The notes below the pieces were generated by a model. That model ran no database searches and had not been told where the DNA came from. It worked only from the letters and a program-made list of their open reading frames with translations. Below are positions 54,767 to 64,000 of a stretch of 64,000 nucleotides of DNA, piece after piece. Each line of letters opens with the position of its first letter. Within the stretch, counting starts at the first letter, position 1. This stretch comes from Acanthosepion esculentum (taxonomy: Eukaryota; Mollusca; Cephalopoda; Sepiida; Sepiidae), in contig OZ038480.1 of assembly GCA_964036315.1 (NCBI GenBank), forward strand, positions 16,825,344 through 16,889,343, given 5' to 3'. A program made the translations under genes and the position numbers.

Positions 54767-54955
54767 ATGATCGTCACCGAGGCCCATTGGAGCAGCGGTA
54801 TGGTGTTTGCTTGACAACATAACTGTCAGGGTTTCAATTCTCGGTAGTGGATGCGCACTGCTGATGAGTCCCAAATATAGGACGAAACGGCCGTCCAGTG
54901 TTTTCTGCATTCTGTTGAGGTTTACAGTCTCAATGAATTGCTTAATTATATGCAT
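54767..54955 (+). mobile_element. Hammerhead-bearing SINE-like unit, copy B (5'-truncated)
   Basis: It begins GTCACCGAGGCCCATTGG and has a tRNA-like region (TGGAGCAGCGGTATGG; GGGTTTCAATTC), an intact-looking hammerhead and the tail TTGAGGTTTACAGTCTCAAT. It lies inverted relative to copy A and is preceded by a 36-bp fragment of the unit's tail on the minus strand (54731-54766). Confidence 0.75.
54854..54900 (+). ncRNA. Hammerhead ribozyme (type I), copy B
   Basis: Stem I is GCACTG/CAGTGT (54854-54859 with 54895-54900; one G-T pair). The core is CTGATGA (54860-54866). Stem II GTCC/GGAC is perfect with an eight-base loop. GAAA (54883-54886) precedes palindromic stem III ACGGCCGT (54886-54893), and cleavage is expected after C54894. 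An outer stem GGATGC/GCATTC, with an asymmetric internal loop on the 3' side, could provide the loop contact that natural hammerheads use. All invariant positions are kept. Confidence 0.85.
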
Positions 54956-55149
54956 ATTTGGGCATATTTCGTTGATTTTAACAGACAAGGAAAATTTAAT
55001 TAATTTTTTTATTCAGTTTTTCCAACATTTTTATATTTTTCCGTATAGTGAGGGAGTGCAACAATTTTCCGTATTGTCCAAATTGACCCAAACGTTTTCG
55101 GCCACTTCTTTAGCCATTTTCAAGGGGGTTTATTCTTAGGTATTGTTAA

Positions 55150-56360
55150 CTTCTCTTTATGTTTAAAATGTTTTTTTTTGTGCTGCTTTGAATACTAGAT
55201 GGATTTATTATTCCGAGCTTGGCGAATTGAGCCTTGAGGCCTTTTTCTATTTTTTTAATTTTTTAAAATTTTCAATATAGCATTTCCGTTGTTTAATAAG
55301 TCGAGATTTATAGTGGGAGAGAGATGTTTTATATAAAGAGCCTCTCTTGTACAGAAATGTTTTCAGTAATTTGATTTATATAAAATGCTAGTGTTTTCGA
55401 ACAGAATTTTCCTTAAGACATTTTGTGACTTGTGGGTGGCTAAATACTAAGAAACACAGTTTTATACTGGGCAGTGAAATGGTTACATTGTATTGGTCAT
55501 CGCTACTTTAACTTTGATGGGTTATTTTGATTAGTGACAACAAGGTTTGCAGTGTTCCATTTTGTGTAATATATTATATTATAGGCTTTACATGTTTTTT
55601 CGGGATTTACAGCAGAAATATGTTGCTTAATGATTCTTCGTTTAGCGAATTCGCCCTCGTTATAATTATTGTGCATTTGGTTGCAGTAAAATATGTTGAT
55701 GTTTTGTTGTGTGGTATTTTTATTACTGGTATCATGTATATTTTGTAAGAATATTTTTTAGCGATGGTGTAGTTGGGAAAAATAATTATTGACTAATGTT
55801 TACTTTATGTGTTTTAGTTCACATAGGAAGAATTTAGGTGCGTTCTAAATCGGAAGTTTTTTTTACCAGTGCTTTTTTAAAGCATTGTCATTGATAGTTT
55901 AGAAGACAAGACTTCGTACTAGTGCTTTTTTTAAATACGGGTAGGTGTAAGTACTTTGGATTTTAGTTCTATATCGACATCAACGAATAGGATTTTGTTA
56001 TTAACCATGAATTCGTATGTAAATTTTAGTGTGGATTTTTTTTTCGAAAGTTATAATTTCGTCCTTATTTTTTTATCTAAAGAAAAATATCATCAACGTA
56101 CCTTCCGTAGATTTGGGGTTTGTCACATGGTTCAAGCACTTTGTTTTCAATATGTAACTTTAAAAGTTAGAGAGGTCAGGACCTAATGGGTTTCTTGTAC
56201 TAACGCCATTAATTTGGATATTAGAATGGGGCAGGCGAGGATTGACGGGTGTTTGTAAATTCGCTCACTAATTATGTTGATTGTTTCTTCAACTGGGACG
56301 TTGGTAAAAAGATTTTCAACATCGAGCGAAACCAGGGTCCTACCTGTGGGATTTGTTGCT
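55150..56360 (-). pseudogene. Penelope-like element, reverse transcriptase to linker
   Basis: On minus, blocks appear in PLE order: SLDVENLFTNVPVEETINII at about 56330-56270; then, after stops and shifts, IKFTYE-like KFTYEFMVNNKILFVDVDIE at about 56020-55955; then WNTANLVVTNQNNPSKLK at about 55560-55505; and a Cys-containing FHCPVxNCVS at about 55485-55455. The last resembles the segment before the GIY-YIG nuclease. Many stops and at least two frameshifts make it inactive. PLEs are known carriers of hammerhead ribozymes, so its position next to the hammerhead units is notable. Confidence 0.68.
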
Positions 56361-56365
56361 TTTAA

Positions 56366-56520
56366 GATATAGAGGAATCCGTTTGTAGATAAGAGGTGGA
56401 GTTATCCCTTTCCTAAGGATATTTACGCGTAAGTGAATATAACGAACCCAACTGGAATTGGAACTCGACTCTCCGATTAACAATTTCGAGGTGTTATCTC
56501 TTAAACAACCCGCACATCCA
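56366..56520 (-). mobile_element. SINE family B body with tRNA-like segment, right arm
   Basis: It is the minus-strand equivalent of 52751-52905, with the same B box region (GAGTTCCAATTCCAG) and tail (GATAACTCCACCTC). Confidence 0.75.
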
Positions 56521-56638
56521 AGTTTACAGCATTTGATATTCCTAAGCTGTCATACATCTAGGTACTGACCAGGTTCGACGTTGCTTAACTTCGGGGATCG
56601 TATGGGAACCGGTGTTTCAAAGTGATATTGTCGTAAGC
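56521..56638 (-). rRNA. 5S rRNA-like SINE head, right arm
   Basis: The inverted copy of 52633-52750. It has few differences from the left copy (for example CCCCGAAGTTAAG versus CACTGAAGTTAAG), so the two arms share a recent origin. Confidence 0.88.
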
Positions 56639-57355
56639 CCAGATCTTTGAGTCGTACCTTATCAAATATTGTTGTGTAATCTATGAAATATATGTTCACC
56701 ATGTTCACCATAGTCTATGAATATAGAATCCAGCGCAGTACGTAATCTGTTCAATGAAACAACGTTAAAGATTAACACCCACGAGTCAGACACTCTACTG
56801 AATCTGACTATATCGCCAATACCACCAGCAGCTGTTCCGTAATTATTCAGTCTTCGATATCAAAGGCTGGCAGTGAATATTCCGGAAAACATGGCCGCCT
56901 TTGTACACGTTTACCTGAATATTTTGAGCCTTCTGATTGGTTAACACTTCTATTGGTGAACTTTTTGGCTGGCTCACTAGTACACAAGGGTACCCAAAAA
57001 CGCCAACAATATATGTATAGGCCATTCTGCATTCGTATTGTTAGCTCTGATAGTATCTTGATCATAAAAATTGTATTTCTTGTTCCAGTGTCTTAAACAA
57101 AACAATAGTGCTTTTGTCATATTTCCGGTATATTTCTTCTACGAGATTTAAACATTATATTTATTGATAATAATTGTTTAGAAAGTACGTATATACATAA
57201 CATTCACATTGGTATCTTTAAGAATCAGAACAGAATATGAAATTAAGGTGTATGTTTACTTTTACTTTGTTCGATATGTGATGAAAGCAAGTCATTAAAA
57301 TATACTCGAAAATCGAAAAGAATAGAGAAAAACCAAGAATAAAAAACTGGCTTAA

Positions 57356-57943
57356 TCAGCTGATAAACAGAAAAAAATCGACAATAAGAACACACGGTGA
57401 GAAAATAAAAGATTTTAATGTTTGCATTGAAAGCTGTTTTTGAAAATCATTAAGCGGGTGAAAACAAACAAGGGGAAGTAACCAATAAAAATAAAACTAT
57501 TAAGAGAGACTGTTGGTTAGGAACGAGGGATGGAGTGAGATAAAGAGGAAAAGGACTTTATGAAAGGATAACAAAAACCGCGTGCAAAAGAGAAACAGAA
57601 ATAAAAAAAATAATAAGGTGATAGCGAGTAAATGATGAAGAGGAAAAAAACAATAGTGAGAAAGGAAAGAGTAAGATGAATAGGGAGGAAAATCAGGAGA
57701 ATATCTGGGAAAGAGAGAGGGAGACATAAGGAGAGACAGAAAAACACAAAGAGAAAGAATGAATGACAGAAAGAGAAAAAGGAAGATTGTAATATGGCGG
57801 GAATAATAAGAAAAAAGAGAGAAAAAAAGAGAGAAAAAAAGATTAGTCTTAGTGAAATATAATCAGAGTTAGGAGAAAAGACCAAGAGAGAAAATAAGTA
57901 AACTGAGAGGAACAGTAAGAGAATAGAGTATCTCAGTCTGCTG

Positions 57944-57945
<2 letters not shown>
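57356..57945. other. Purine-rich sequence, no gene
   Basis: A/G-rich plus strand with GAGAAAG words. Ser/Phe-rich minus-strand frames (57500-57885) are composition artefacts. Confidence 0.6.
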
Positions 57946-57993
<48 letters not shown>

Positions 57994-57999
57994 AATCTA
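57946..57999. repeat. (TATC)n tract, left flank of Tc1 element
   Basis: TATC repeats preceded by CTCAGTCTGCTGATTATC; the same word occurs at 59690-59707 on the other side of the element. Confidence 0.95.
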
Positions 58000-58215
58000 C
58001 AGTTGCGGCCAGTTGCGGCATTATTTTCGCCAGAAAAGTAGGTATACTTTTTTATCAAAGTTGTTTAATAGTCTATAATTTTCACAGACAATAAACACGA
58101 TATAATTTGTTATTGTCTGAGATTTTAGTGTAATTTGAGAGGATAATACAAAAGTTATGGATAATTAAGTGATTTACTGCAAATCTCACGGCTGCCAAAA
58201 TGATCACAACGGTTG
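58000..58215 (+). repeat. Left terminal inverted repeat of the Tc1 element
   Basis: It pairs with 59391-59614 over its whole length. Conserved blocks include AGAAAAGTAGGTATA, TATCAAAGTTGTTT and TTATTGTCTGAGATTTT. Confidence 0.95.
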
Positions 58216-58315
58216 CTTTTACTCCGTGTGTTAGTATATTTAACCGGTGAACTCTATTTTTTTTAATTTGTTTACGTGACTGTTCGTTTACTAATCATTA
58301 GTAAGAATATCTGCA

Positions 58316-59340
58316 GTGTACTTTGTTAATATAATGCCACTTACTCCGTTACCAATTCGTCAGCAGATTATTAAGCTTCGAAAGAAGGATAATTTAAGTA
58401 TTGGGTCTATTGCAAAGATTGTTAACAAGTCAAAAAGTGTTGTTCACGGTAGTCTTAAGGTCTACGATGATTGCGGTTCGTGTGAAGCAAGAAAGTCTAC
58501 AGGTAGGCCAAGAAAAACGACCAAGAGAGAAGATCGTGCTATGGTAAAGTTGGTTAAAAAGCACAGATTTAAAACTGCTGCTGCAGTTTCTCGGGAAATG
58601 AGCATTGTACTGAAGAAAACTTTATTTCGAAAAACTGTGTCTCGTCGTTTAGTTGAACATGACCTACAAGCAAGAGCACCTGCAGTGAAGCCAGTGATCA
58701 GCTCCAAGAATAAAAAGTGTCGTCTTACCTTTGCAACCGAACATGTGTTGTGGTCTCAAGAAAAATGGCAAACGGTGCACTTCAGTGATGAATCTAAGTT
58801 TATGTTATTTGGCTCAAATGGGAAAAGGTACGTTCGTCGAAAAGTAGGTGAAACATTGTTGCCTAAATGCCTTAAGACTAGTGTTAAATTCGGTGGAGGA
58901 AGTGTCATGGTTTGGGGGATGATATCTGGAGATGGTGTGGGCCCTTTGGTGCGATTACATGGAAAGGTAAATGCAGGAGTTTATAAACAACAAGATCATG
59001 TCTTGCCTGTGCTGAGAAATTCAACTAAGCGACCACTCATATTCATGCAGGACAATGCCCCATGTCACAAAGCTAAGGTGGCCATGAACTTCCTCAAAGC
59101 TGAAAAGGTTATTGTTATGGATTAGCCTGATCAAAGCTCAGATCTCAATCCTATTGAAAATGTGTGGAATATTCTAGGAGAACGTTCGAAAGCCAGAAAT
59201 CCTAAAACAACCGAGCAATTATGGAATGCCCTTCAGGAAGAATGGAATAAGATCACTCAGCAATAAAGTGAAAATTTAATTTCCTCATGCAGTCGAAGAT
59301 GTCAAAATGTGATTGAAGCTAAAGGGCTTCACACTAAATA
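58316..59340 (+). pseudogene. Tc1-like transposase (DD34E) with two in-frame stops
   Basis: A likely start is the ATG at 58334 (MPLTPLPIRQQ), with an in-frame ATG also at 58316. The protein opens with a paired-type helix-turn-helix and a GRPRKTTKREDR hook. The catalytic Asp residues are in VHFSDESKF (residue about 158) and FMQDNAPCH (about 246). The Glu is in LNPIENVWN, 34 residues after the second Asp, so this is the DD34E class. A TAG at 59123-59125 replaces the codon where Trp is usual, before PDQSSDLNP. A TAA at 59264-59266 follows ITQQ. The frame is otherwise unbroken to KGLHTKY (59341). Two nonsense changes and no indels indicate recent inactivation. Confidence 0.93.
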
Positions 59341-59390
59341 TAAAATAATTCCAGTATTCTCTGTCATTTTTTATCATTTTGTTATTTTTT

Positions 59391-59612
59391 CAACCGTTCT
59401 TATCATTTTGGCCGCCATGGGTTTTGCAGTAAATCACTAAATCATCCATAACCATTGTATTATACTTTCAAATTACAGCAAAATCTCAGACAATAACAAT
59501 TAATATCGTATTTATTGTCTGTGAAAATTATAGAATATAAAACAACTTTGATAAAAACTTATACCTACTTTTCTGACGAAAACAATGCCGTTCTGAACAT
59601 TTTGACCGCAAC

Positions 59613-59614
<2 letters not shown>
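59391..59614 (-). repeat. Right terminal inverted repeat of the Tc1 element
   Basis: It ends CCGCAACTC and is followed by TA. See the left repeat for pairing. Confidence 0.95.
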
Positions 59615-59691
<77 letters not shown>

Positions 59692-59718
59692 CAGTCTGCT
59701 GATTATCTATCTATCTAA

Positions 59719-59776
<58 letters not shown>
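59615..59776. repeat. (TATC)n tract, right flank of Tc1 element
   Basis: Two TATC arrays separated by CTCAGTCTGCTGATTATC. Confidence 0.97.
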
Positions 59777-59777
<1 letters not shown>

Positions 59778-60047
59778 CGTGATGCTTGATTGAACATCTG
59801 TCAAGGATGACACTAGCGGTAGCAGCCTGTTATTTCGAGATGAGGCAGACAACAGCAAACGGTGTAATCACGCCTTTCAAGAAGGTATATACACAATCTC
59901 AGCCAAAATTTAATTCGGTTCACTGATCACGTCTTCAGTGTATGCATAGATACCTTCACTCCTACTTCCACACGCACACGAACGCACACACACACACACA
60001 CAGACACGCACGTACACACACGACCGCACCCCAACACATGCATGCAT

Positions 60048-60103
<56 letters not shown>

Positions 60104-60580
60104 GCACATGCATGCACGAACACACACAGCTTCACACAGATGTATATAAAATCTATACTTAAGCAGAAAGACTTAATTCAAACGTATTTTATTAATTTTG
60201 TGGAAAAACAGTTCAGAATTCAAAACCTTTTTCGACTATGGTGATTTTCTAAGCTCAGCTTTGATGTGACACAAGGTCGAAAGTGTGGAGCATCCAGTGA
60301 GCATCATACTCACTACTCAATTGGAATTGATCTAGCAAGACAAGCTTGTTAACCATTAACACCGCGTCGACGTGCTCATAAACTTTTTGGTCTACGACAC
60401 GGATAACATTGATGTTTCCAATTCTGGCTAGACGGGTCGAAGTATTTGAACAAAAACACCAGTTAAATTTGGTTATTTTCGGCATGAATTCGATCTGAAT
60501 GTACCGCCATTTATAGGTAAACTATAAAGATGTAATAAAAAAACACTCATCCGGCAGGCTTTGTCGGTCGATTTTTAATT
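59777..60580. other. (CA)n microsatellite and unassigned sequence
   Basis: CA-rich repeats at 59981-60110, partly interrupted by CGCACG and CATGCATGCA. A 76-codon minus-strand frame (60255-60485) has no motif I recognise. Confidence 0.55.
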
Positions 60581-60582
60581 AA

Positions 60583-60730
60583 AAATTATATACATGACGG
60601 TCGTCTGACGATTTCATATGAGCATGAAACAGACTGTCGCCGCTGGGTGTTGACTCCATTGTCCACTTTTATATTTAAATACGATCTATCTCTGTTATTT
60701 AGCACTGTAACCCATAAATAGAGTATAACC
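60583..60730. repeat. Half of palindrome family P3
   Basis: GTCTGACGATTTCATATG, AGCATGAAACAGACTGTCGCC and TGTTGACTCCAT...CACTTTTATA match the right arm of P3. The family leader (TCTCTGTTATTTAGCACT) follows in inverse orientation. The left arm is absent. Confidence 0.75.
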
Positions 60731-60745
60731 TAAAACTCTCTCTCA

Positions 60746-60802
<57 letters not shown>

Positions 60803-61253
60803 ATATTTTTATTATAATATTTGACATGGCTACACATAAATTTCTATGTTTCGGGACAATTTTCCGAAAAATGGAAAAGATAAGAATGCTGATAACTACT
60901 CCATTTCTTCTGACCAATCTTAATTGTTTTATAACACTTCACGCAGAACCTTTCACTACCAGTTCAAGAAAGACATTTGGGTCACTAATACACAAAAAAG
61001 AGAATCTCCCATATCGAGAATATTTAACATCGAAAAACATAAAGGAAAAAATTATATTATTTTAAATAATATATGGAAATCTCCACCCTTTGCCTGATGA
61101 CGGTCGCGAGACCAGAAACCCGTGGAACAAAATTATGGAAAATAATGCATAATATTTTTTAAAAAGATCCACATGACAATCAAAAACGTTGGCGGTTTCT
61201 CACTTCTTTTTAATATACACACTTTTCTTAGTTGGAACTACTATAACCTCTTC

Positions 61254-61257
<4 letters not shown>
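60731..61257. other. (TC)n/(TA)n and a hammerhead-like module; no gene
   Basis: (TC)n 60740-60780 and (TA)n 60781-60803. At 61093-61118 CTGATGACGGTCGCGAGACC and AGAAAC give a CTGATGA-stem-GAAAC module with GGTC/GACC stem II, but the closing base pair next to the core (C-A) is wrong. An 80-codon frame (60826-61065) has no recognised motif. Confidence 0.5.
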
Positions 61258-61308
<51 letters not shown>

Positions 61309-61357
61309 GAGAAGGTGCTGTAAAGTTGTTAATCCGATCTAATTCCCCACATATTTG

Positions 61358-61409
<52 letters not shown>
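61258..61409. repeat. Two (TA)n tracts
   Basis: TA repeats at 61258-61305 and 61360-61409 flank 54 bp of unique sequence. Confidence 0.95.
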
Positions 61410-61412
<3 letters not shown>

Positions 61413-61490
61413 GAAATATAGTCTTAAAGTGTGCTATATTTATGGGATGAAGTGCTCAATATCAGAGATAGAGCGTGTACAAATATAAAA

Positions 61491-61612
61491 GTGAACATAG
61501 AAGTCAACACTTAGAGGCGACAGTCTGTTTCATGCTAGATGCAATCGTCAGCCTGACGATTGCACCTAGCATGAAACAGATTGTCGCCTCTAAGTGTTGA
61601 CTTCTATGTTCA

Positions 61613-61613
<1 letters not shown>
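61491..61613. repeat. 123-bp palindrome, family P3 copy 2
   Basis: Arms of 61 bp (61491-61551 and 61553-61613) pair with only about three mismatches around one central base. The leader AAGTGCTCAATATCAGAGAT precedes it, and (TA)n-(TG)n follows. It is more complete at the centre than copy 1 (33119-33243). Confidence 0.95.

Positions 61614-61700
<87 letters not shown>
61614..61700. repeat. (TA)n-(TG)n microsatellite
   Basis: TA repeats (61618-61671) followed by TG repeats. A second (TG)n with GCGCGC lies at 61847-61915. Confidence 0.95.
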
Positions 61701-61701
<1 letters not shown>

Positions 61702-61851
61702 CGGGAGAGAGAGAAAGAGACAGAGAAGAGGTTTTACGGTTGAAATGAGAAGAAAACATATTTAGGAGGAAGAATTCGTGTTAGTTGAAAACAACGACAT
61801 AAAATCCGAGAAAAATCTAAACATGTGTCCCATACATTGTGTGTGCATCTG

Positions 61852-61890
<39 letters not shown>

Positions 61891-62191
61891 CTCTGCGCGC
61901 GCGCGCCTGTGTGTTTATGTGTGAAGGGAAACGGAGAGGCCGAAACTAAAGTTTGTTTCACAAATGTCAAGAGCAGATAAAAAGAAAATTTGTGATCAAA
62001 GTGAATAAGAGAAAAGCGGAAATTCATTTTTTTTCTTGACACTGAGCGAAAGAGTCACGTGGATTGGGAAGGCGGGAAATTACGCGAAGGGAAAGATGTG
62101 GCAAAGAAAAGACAAAACATAATCGTGCAAGAAGCTAGAAAGATTAGAAGAGGAAGAAAGGAGCAAAGGACGAGAGAGACTTCCAGTGGTG

Positions 62192-62197
<6 letters not shown>
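61701..62197. other. Purine-rich sequence, no gene
   Basis: Mostly A/G-rich with one (TG)n tract; no motif. Confidence 0.55.
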
Positions 62198-62278
<81 letters not shown>

Positions 62279-62296
62279 TGAGAAAGAGAGAGAGAT
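62198..62296. repeat. (GA)n microsatellite
   Basis: GA repeats with a few interruptions near the right end. Confidence 0.95.
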
Positions 62297-62566
62297 GGTG
62301 ACAAAAAGATGATGACAGCAATTGAATAGAGAGTGAAAGAACAAGAAAGATACAGGAAGGTGCGTTAGGGTAGAAAGTAAGAAATATTGTGGAATTAAGA
62401 GAAAGGAAGAAAGTGGTATTCAGGGGATTTTAGAAATAAAAAAAGAGGAAGAGAAAGCAAATATTGCCAAAAAAGCAAACAATGGAAGATAGAAAATAAC
62501 GATACGATTGGAAAAGAATTCTGAAAAAAAAAAAACATAGGGAAAACAGGAAAAAATATAGAACAG
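62297..62566. other. A/G-rich sequence, nothing recognised
   Basis: No feature seen. Confidence 0.5.
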
Positions 62567-63815
62567 AATAATGTTATCTTATAAAATATAGGGAATAATA
62601 AAATAATACCTTGTAAAATATAGAAAGCAACAAAGTAATGCCTTATAAAATATAGGGAACCATAAAGTAATATCTCATAAAATATAGGGAATAATAAAAT
62701 AATATCATGTAAAATATAGAAAGCAACAAAGTAATGCCTTATAAAATATAGGGAACAATAAAGTAATATCTCATAAAATATAGGGAATAATAAAATAATA
62801 TCATGTAAAATATAGAAAGCAACAAAGTAATGCCTTATAAAATATAGGGAACAATAAAGTAATATCTCATAAAATATAGGGAATAATAAAATAATACCTT
62901 GTAAAATATAGAAAGCAACAAAGTAATGCCTTATAAAATATAGGGAACAATAAAGTAATATCTCATAAAATATAGGGAATAATAAAATAATATCATGTAA
63001 AATATAGAAAGCAACAAAGTAATGCCTTATAAAATATAGGGAACCATAAAGTAATAGCTTATAAAATATAGGGAATAATAAAATAATACCTTGTAAAATA
63101 GGGAAAGCAACAAAGTAATGCCTTATAAAATATAGGGAACAATAAAGTAATATCTCATAAAATATAGGGAATAATAAAATAATACCTTGTAAAATATAGA
63201 AAGCAACAAAGTAATGCCTTATAAAATATAGGGAACCATAAAGTAATAGCTTATAAAATATAGGGAATAATAAAATAATACCTTGTAAAATATAGAAAGC
63301 AACAAAGTAATGCCTTATAAAATATAGGGAACAATAAAGTAATATCTCATAAAATATAGGGAATAATAAAATAATACCTTGTAAAATATAGAAAGCAACA
63401 AAGTAATGCCTTATAAAATATAGGGAACCATAAAGTAATAGCTTATAAAATATAGGTAATAATAAAATAATACCTTGTAAAATATAGAAAGCAACAAAGT
63501 AATGCCTTATAAAATATAGGGAACAATAAAGTAATATCTCATAAAATATAGGGAATAATAAAATAATACCTTGTAAAATATAGAAAGCAACAAAGTAATG
63601 CCTTATAAAATATAGGGAACCATAAAGTAATAGCTTATAAAATATGGGGAATAATAAAATAATACCTTGTAAAATATAGAAAGCAACAAAGTAATGCCTT
63701 ATAAAATATAGGGAACAATAAAGTAATAGCTTATAAAATATAGGGAATAATAAAATAATACCTTGTAAAATAGGGAAAGCAAAAAAGTAATGCCTTATAA
63801 AATATAGGGAACATA
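62567..63815. repeat. Satellite with 32-bp monomers in 96-bp higher-order units
   Basis: About 13 copies of a 96-bp unit are each made of three related 32-bp monomers (cores AAGTAATGCCTTATAAAATA, AAGTAATATCTCATAAAATA and AAATAATACCTTGTAAAATA). Diagnostic variants (ATCTCAT versus AGCTTAT in monomer 2; ACCTTG versus ATCATG in monomer 3) are distributed along the array, showing that homogenisation acts on the 96-bp unit. It is AT-rich and without coding capacity. Confidence 0.95.
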
Positions 63816-63835
63816 TATATAGGTAATAGCTTATA

Positions 63836-63885
63836 AATGAAACGTTGTAATGAGTATGGCGACGAAGATGAGGACAAGAGAGAAT
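63836..63885 (+). repeat. SINE family A core fragment after the satellite
   Basis: GAAACGTTGTAATGAGTATG and GCGACGAAGATGAGGACAAG match the conserved core of SINE A directly downstream of its hairpin. Only this core is present. Confidence 0.7.
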
Positions 63886-64000
63886 GAGAAGCTGTTCTTA
63901 GACAAACATGGAGTGAAGGAAAAGGTAGCGAAATGAAAGAAATTTAGTGAACGACAAAAAGAATATCGAAGAAATGGCGTGATCGAGAATGAATGAGAAG

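Larger units (their letters stand above)
56226..57355. repeat. Right arm of the about 1-kb inverted duplication
   Basis: It is the inverted counterpart of 52055-53047 with the same internal SINE/LINE/PLE junctions. It contains about 140 bp (56880-57020) not present in the left arm. The spacer between the arms is about 3.2 kb. Confidence 0.92.
58000..59614 (+). mobile_element. Tc1-like transposon with long terminal repeats, 1615 bp
   Basis: Inverted terminal repeats of about 216 bp (58000-58215) and 224 bp (59391-59614) start CAGTTGCGG and GAGTTGCGG. TA target copies lie at 57998-57999 and 59615-59616. The left end is about 10 bp shorter through a small internal deletion. One transposase gene fills the middle. 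The element sits inside a (TATC)n array. Long terminal repeats of this size are known in Tc1-like elements of the IR/DR type. Confidence 0.95.

Noticed and set aside
61093..61118. Active hammerhead ribozyme
   Set aside because: CTGATGA and GAAAC are present but the base pair closing stem II is C-A and no stem I or cleavage-site pairing was found.
62567..63815. CRISPR-like regular repeats
   Set aside because: All of the sequence is repeat with a 32/96-bp period; there are no unique spacers.

Overview
This is repeat-dominated, AT-rich eukaryotic DNA with no host protein-coding gene that I can recognise. The mixture of contents suggests a mollusc, most likely a cephalopod such as an octopus. 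That mixture is dozens of long (TA)n and (TATC)n tracts, several tRNA-headed SINE families, Tc1/mariner and pogo/Tigger DNA transposons, Penelope-like (PLE) and RTE/CR1-like retroelement debris, and Ty3/gypsy LTR remnants. The organism call is inference from repeat flavour. The many short ORFs rich in Tyr/Ile or His/Thr/Tyr are translations of microsatellites, not genes.

Layout. 1-6.5 kb: AT-rich sequence, palindromes next to (TA)n, and a long CATA/TACA low-complexity block. 6.5-9.0 kb: three tandem copies of a LINE tail, the middle one split by a gag-only gypsy element with a GATCG target duplication. 9-14.6 kb: a possible solo LTR, a decayed DUF4817-type transposase, a PLE endonuclease fragment and SINEs. 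16.7-17.6 kb: a pogo/Tigger-like element with subterminal repeats. 19.5-21.6 kb: purine-rich, (TTC)n, a 200-base gap, purine-rich. 22-31 kb: a SINE palindrome, a full-length dead Tc1 element (DD36E spacing), tandem SINEs, a deleted Tc1 element and a LINE fragment. 33-43 kb: palindromes, LINE tails, a second copy of the deleted Tc1, and the first hammerhead-bearing SINE-like unit (40.0-40.3 kb). 43-51 kb: SINEs, hairpins, MITEs and microsatellites. 52-57.4 kb: a roughly 1-kb inverted duplication. Both arms carry a 5S rRNA-like plus tRNA-like SINE head and PLE fragments; the spacer holds a solo LTR and inverted hammerhead-bearing units. 58.0-59.6 kb: a nearly intact Tc1 element inside (TATC)n. 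62.6-63.8 kb: a satellite with 96-bp higher-order periodicity.

The strongest candidate for something not well described is a small element of about 320-350 bp. It joins an RNA polymerase III-type tRNA-like promoter (A and B boxes about 43 nt apart) to a hammerhead ribozyme core that keeps all the invariant residues. It occurs at 40.0-40.3 kb and twice, inverted, at 54.4-55.0 kb. Second are the composite 5S rRNA-tRNA SINE heads. Third are many hairpins of the form CTGANGA, stem, GAAAC beside (TA)n tracts, which look like decayed relatives of the hammerhead module. Everything was read by eye; no alignment, folding or database search was run, so element boundaries are approximate unless a target-site duplication or terminal repeat is quoted.
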